Program-made: the position numbers and the translations under genes
Notes under the pieces: generated by a model
Database searches by the model: none
What the model saw: the letters and a program-made list of their open reading frames with translations, nothing else
What the model was told of the DNA's origin: nothing
Part shown: positions 6,597 through 8,221 of the stretch, in pieces
Layout: every line of letters begins with the position of its first letter
How positions within the stretch are numbered: the first letter of the stretch is position 1
DNA from: Flavobacterium sp.
GTDB lineage: Bacteria; Bacteroidota; Bacteroidia; Flavobacteriales; Flavobacteriaceae
NCBI GenBank assembly: GCA_030682755.1
Contig: JAUXNR010000553.1
Location: 1-8,221, forward strand
Reading direction: 5' to 3'
Length of the DNA: 8,221 nt

Positions 6597-7334
6597 ATGA
6601 TAAAAAAAATTATACTACTTGCAGTACTTTTTATTCAGATGGGATGTTCGTTATCTGAAGATTGTTTCAAAAAATCAGGAAGTTTCGTTTCAAAGGTTTT
6701 TGAAACGGAAGATTTTTTTAATATTTATGTTGGAACCGGAATTTCTGTAATAATAAAGCAAGGAAATGACTTTGAAGTGATTGTTTCAGCCGGAAAAAAC
6801 TTAATTGATAACATTGAAGTTACGGTAAAAGAGGGAACATTACATCTTGAGGATAAAACGGATTGTAATTTAAATAGAGATTATGGAAAAACCACCGTTA
6901 CAATAACTACACCAACACTTATCAATATAAATTCTAAAACAGAACAACCCATTCGTTCAATAGGTATAGTAACCTTTCCAACACTACGATTGATATCAAT
7001 TGACGACGGTTCAACAGCAGGAACAGGAGATTTTTTCTTTGATGTAGGCGTTTCTCAATTGGTTATAGAAAGTAATAATGCCTCTGCATTTTACATCAAC
7101 GGAACATGTTCAGAATTAAGTTTAAATTTTTATGCAGGAAACGGAAAATTCAAAGGCGAACAATTACAGGCTCAAACAATACAATTATTCCATCGAGGAA
7201 GTAATGATGTTGAACTTTATCCCATTCAATCTATTGAAGGAAATCTGTATGGGACTGGAAATGCAATTTTGAAAAACAACCCACCTCTAATTAATGTGCA
7301 ACAACATTATACGGGTAGATTGATTTTGAATTGA
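6597..7334 (+). CDS. Lipoprotein with GIN (DUF2807) beta-helix domain
   Basis: This 245-residue protein has a lipoprotein signal: KK at 3-4, hydrophobic 5-13, and Cys17 in QMGCS as the probable lipidated residue. The -3 position is Gln rather than Leu, an acceptable but weak lipobox. The mature protein starts with a segment DCFKKSGSFV (22-31) typical of flavobacterial GIN-domain proteins. It then shows repeated short beta strands with Gly/Asn turns (GTGISVIIKQG 46-56, GNGKFKG 181-187, GNLYGTGNA 215-223), as expected for the DUF2807 head-GIN fold. The biochemical role of this family is not established; adhesin-like or envelope functions are suggested by name only. The gene begins 3 bases after the PagL-like gene and has no promoter of its own, so the two are co-transcribed and the products probably act in the same envelope compartment. 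Confidence 0.75.
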   Translation: MIKKIILLAVLFIQMGCSLSEDCFKKSGSFVSKVFETEDFFNIYVGTGISVIIKQGNDFEVIVSAGKNLIDNIEVTVKEGTLHLEDKTDCNLNRDYGKTTVTITTPTLININSKTEQPIRSIGIVTFPTLRLISIDDGSTAGTGDFFFDVGVSQLVIESNNASAFYINGTCSELSLNFYAGNGKFKGEQLQAQTIQLFHRGSNDVELYPIQSIEGNLYGTGNAILKNNPPLINVQQHYTGRLILN

Positions 7335-7335
7335 T

Positions 7336-8220
7336 TTATTTTTTAGTTTTTTCTCTAAAAATGGTTTCCAAATTTTTACTTTTCAACTGAATTTGAAGCG
7401 TTTTTAAACCTCTTTCTGCCGCAAAATCAAATAACTTAGAACGCATATCTTCTGAAGTCAGAAAAGTAAATTCCCAAGTATTATCATGAGTATTAAGAGC
7501 AGATTTTAAATTTGGTAAAGCATTTAAATCGTCAGTTGAAATGGTTTTATCAAATTCAACTTCAATAATTTGCTCTTGCTCTTCTGTAATTAATTTATCC
7601 AATTTTTTATCAGTCACAATTTTACCTTGATTGATAATGATAACCCGATCACAAATCGCTTCAACTTCCTGCATGATATGAGTAGAAAGAAAAACAGTTT
7701 TGTTGTTTCCAATATTTCGAATCAAATCTCTAATTTCAACCAATTGATTTGGGTCCAATCCGGTTGTGGGTTCATCCAAAATCAAAACTTCAGGATTGTG
7801 TAATAAAGCAGTAGCCAAACCAACACGTTGGCGATATCCTTTTGACAATTGACCAATTTTTTTATGACTTTCAGGAGTTAAACCGGTTAATTCAATCACC
7901 TCTTGAATACGTGATTTAGAAACTTTATAAACATTTGCATTGAAAGCTAAATATTCACGAACATATAAATCAAGATAAAGCGGATTGTGTTCCGGAAGAT
8001 AGCCCACTCTTTTTTGAACATCTTGTTTTGAATTTTCAACATCAAATCCAGATACTGAAGCTTCGCCTTCATCAGCAGCAATAAAAGTGGTTAAAATCTT
8101 CATTAAAGTAGATTTTCCGGCACCATTTGGGCCCAAAAAGCCAACAATTTCACCTTGTTTTACAGAAAATGAAATAGCATCAAGAGCTTTTTGAGTTCCG
8201 TAGGATTTACTAATATTTTG
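7336..8220 (-). CDS. gldA: Gliding-motility ABC transporter ATPase GldA (5' end outside window)
   Basis: 294 residues are visible; the gene runs off the right edge, lacking probably fewer than ten N-terminal residues. Numbering from the first visible residue, the A-loop Tyr is Y7 (ISKSYG) and Walker A is GPNGAGKST (30-38). The Q-loop region is GYLPEHNPLY (73-82) with Glu77 in place of Gln, and the signature is LSKGYRQR (125-132). Walker B is VLILDEP (145-151), the D-loop GLDP (154-157) and the switch His H181. The sequence and the roughly 300-residue length match GldA, the cytoplasmic ATPase that works with membrane proteins GldF and GldG and was linked to gliding in Flavobacterium johnsoniae. 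gldF and gldG are not in this window. An internal TTG at 8136 lies inside Walker A and cannot be the start. A different ABC-2 type ATPase is possible but less likely. Confidence 0.85.
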   Translation of the reverse strand, partial: QNISKSYGTQKALDAISFSVKQGEIVGFLGPNGAGKSTLMKILTTFIAADEGEASVSGFDVENSKQDVQKRVGYLPEHNPLYLDLYVREYLAFNANVYKVSKSRIQEVIELTGLTPESHKKIGQLSKGYRQRVGLATALLHNPEVLILDEPTTGLDPNQLVEIRDLIRNIGNNKTVFLSTHIMQEVEAICDRVIIINQGKIVTDKKLDKLITEEQEQIIEVEFDKTISTDDLNALPNLKSALNTHDNTWEFTFLTSEDMRSKLFDFAAERGLKTLQIQLKSKNLETIFREKTKK

Positions 8221-8221
8221 A

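Noticed and set aside
7339..7361. Intrinsic terminator between the convergent genes
   Set aside because: The stem is only about 7 A/T-rich pairs with an 8-base loop; too weak to call, though it could help termination.
8134..8136. TTG at 8136 as the gldA start
   Set aside because: It lies immediately before the Walker A motif; the frame continues upstream with the conserved ISKSYG and SVKQGEIVGF segments to the window edge.

Overview
This window looks like chromosomal DNA from a flavobacterium (Bacteroidota, Flavobacteriaceae). It is AT-rich. Start codons follow A-rich leaders with no Shine-Dalgarno sequence. Two promoters match the Bacteroidota -7 consensus TAnnTTTG. The window also contains a gliding-motility ABC ATPase of the GldA type, a methionine synthase split in the way I recall from flavobacteria, and a GIN-domain lipoprotein.

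Left part (1-5438): methionine supply. The window opens in the last 64 codons of a homoserine dehydrogenase (makes homoserine, the carbon skeleton of methionine). After a strong AT-rich stem-loop (232-290) come a promoter (307-314) and a SAM-I (S-box) riboswitch aptamer (338-441). A 256-nt untranslated stretch filled with repeat-like and palindromic DNA leads to a homocysteine S-methyltransferase (698-1690), which is the N-terminal module of MetH as a separate protein. Next are the remaining MetH modules (1744-4428: pterin-binding, cobalamin-binding, AdoMet reactivation) and metF (4482-5438). MetF makes the 5-methyl-THF that MetH uses to methylate homocysteine, so the three genes form one S-adenosylmethionine-regulated unit.

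Middle part (5439-7334): cell envelope. A good Bacteroidota promoter drives a two-gene operon. It encodes a PagL-like outer-membrane barrel (lipid A deacylase / acyloxyacyl hydrolase family) and, 3 nt downstream, a small lipoprotein with a GIN (DUF2807) domain.

Right part (7336-8220, minus strand): gldA, the ATPase of the GldAFG ABC transporter, lacking only its first few codons. Its stop codon lies one base from that of the lipoprotein gene, so the two transcription units converge with no intergenic space.

No phage, IS, CRISPR or defence system is visible, and I do not see a complete new system. The unusual content is small-scale. Each gap before a met gene holds a different short-period repeat ending close to the next start codon (11 bp, degenerate 9 bp, 7 bp). 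A nested 140-bp palindromic element sits between the riboswitch and the first gene. A 28-bp near-perfect palindrome is embedded in frame in the MetH reactivation domain. The PagL-like protein has Asn where the characterised enzyme has its catalytic Glu.
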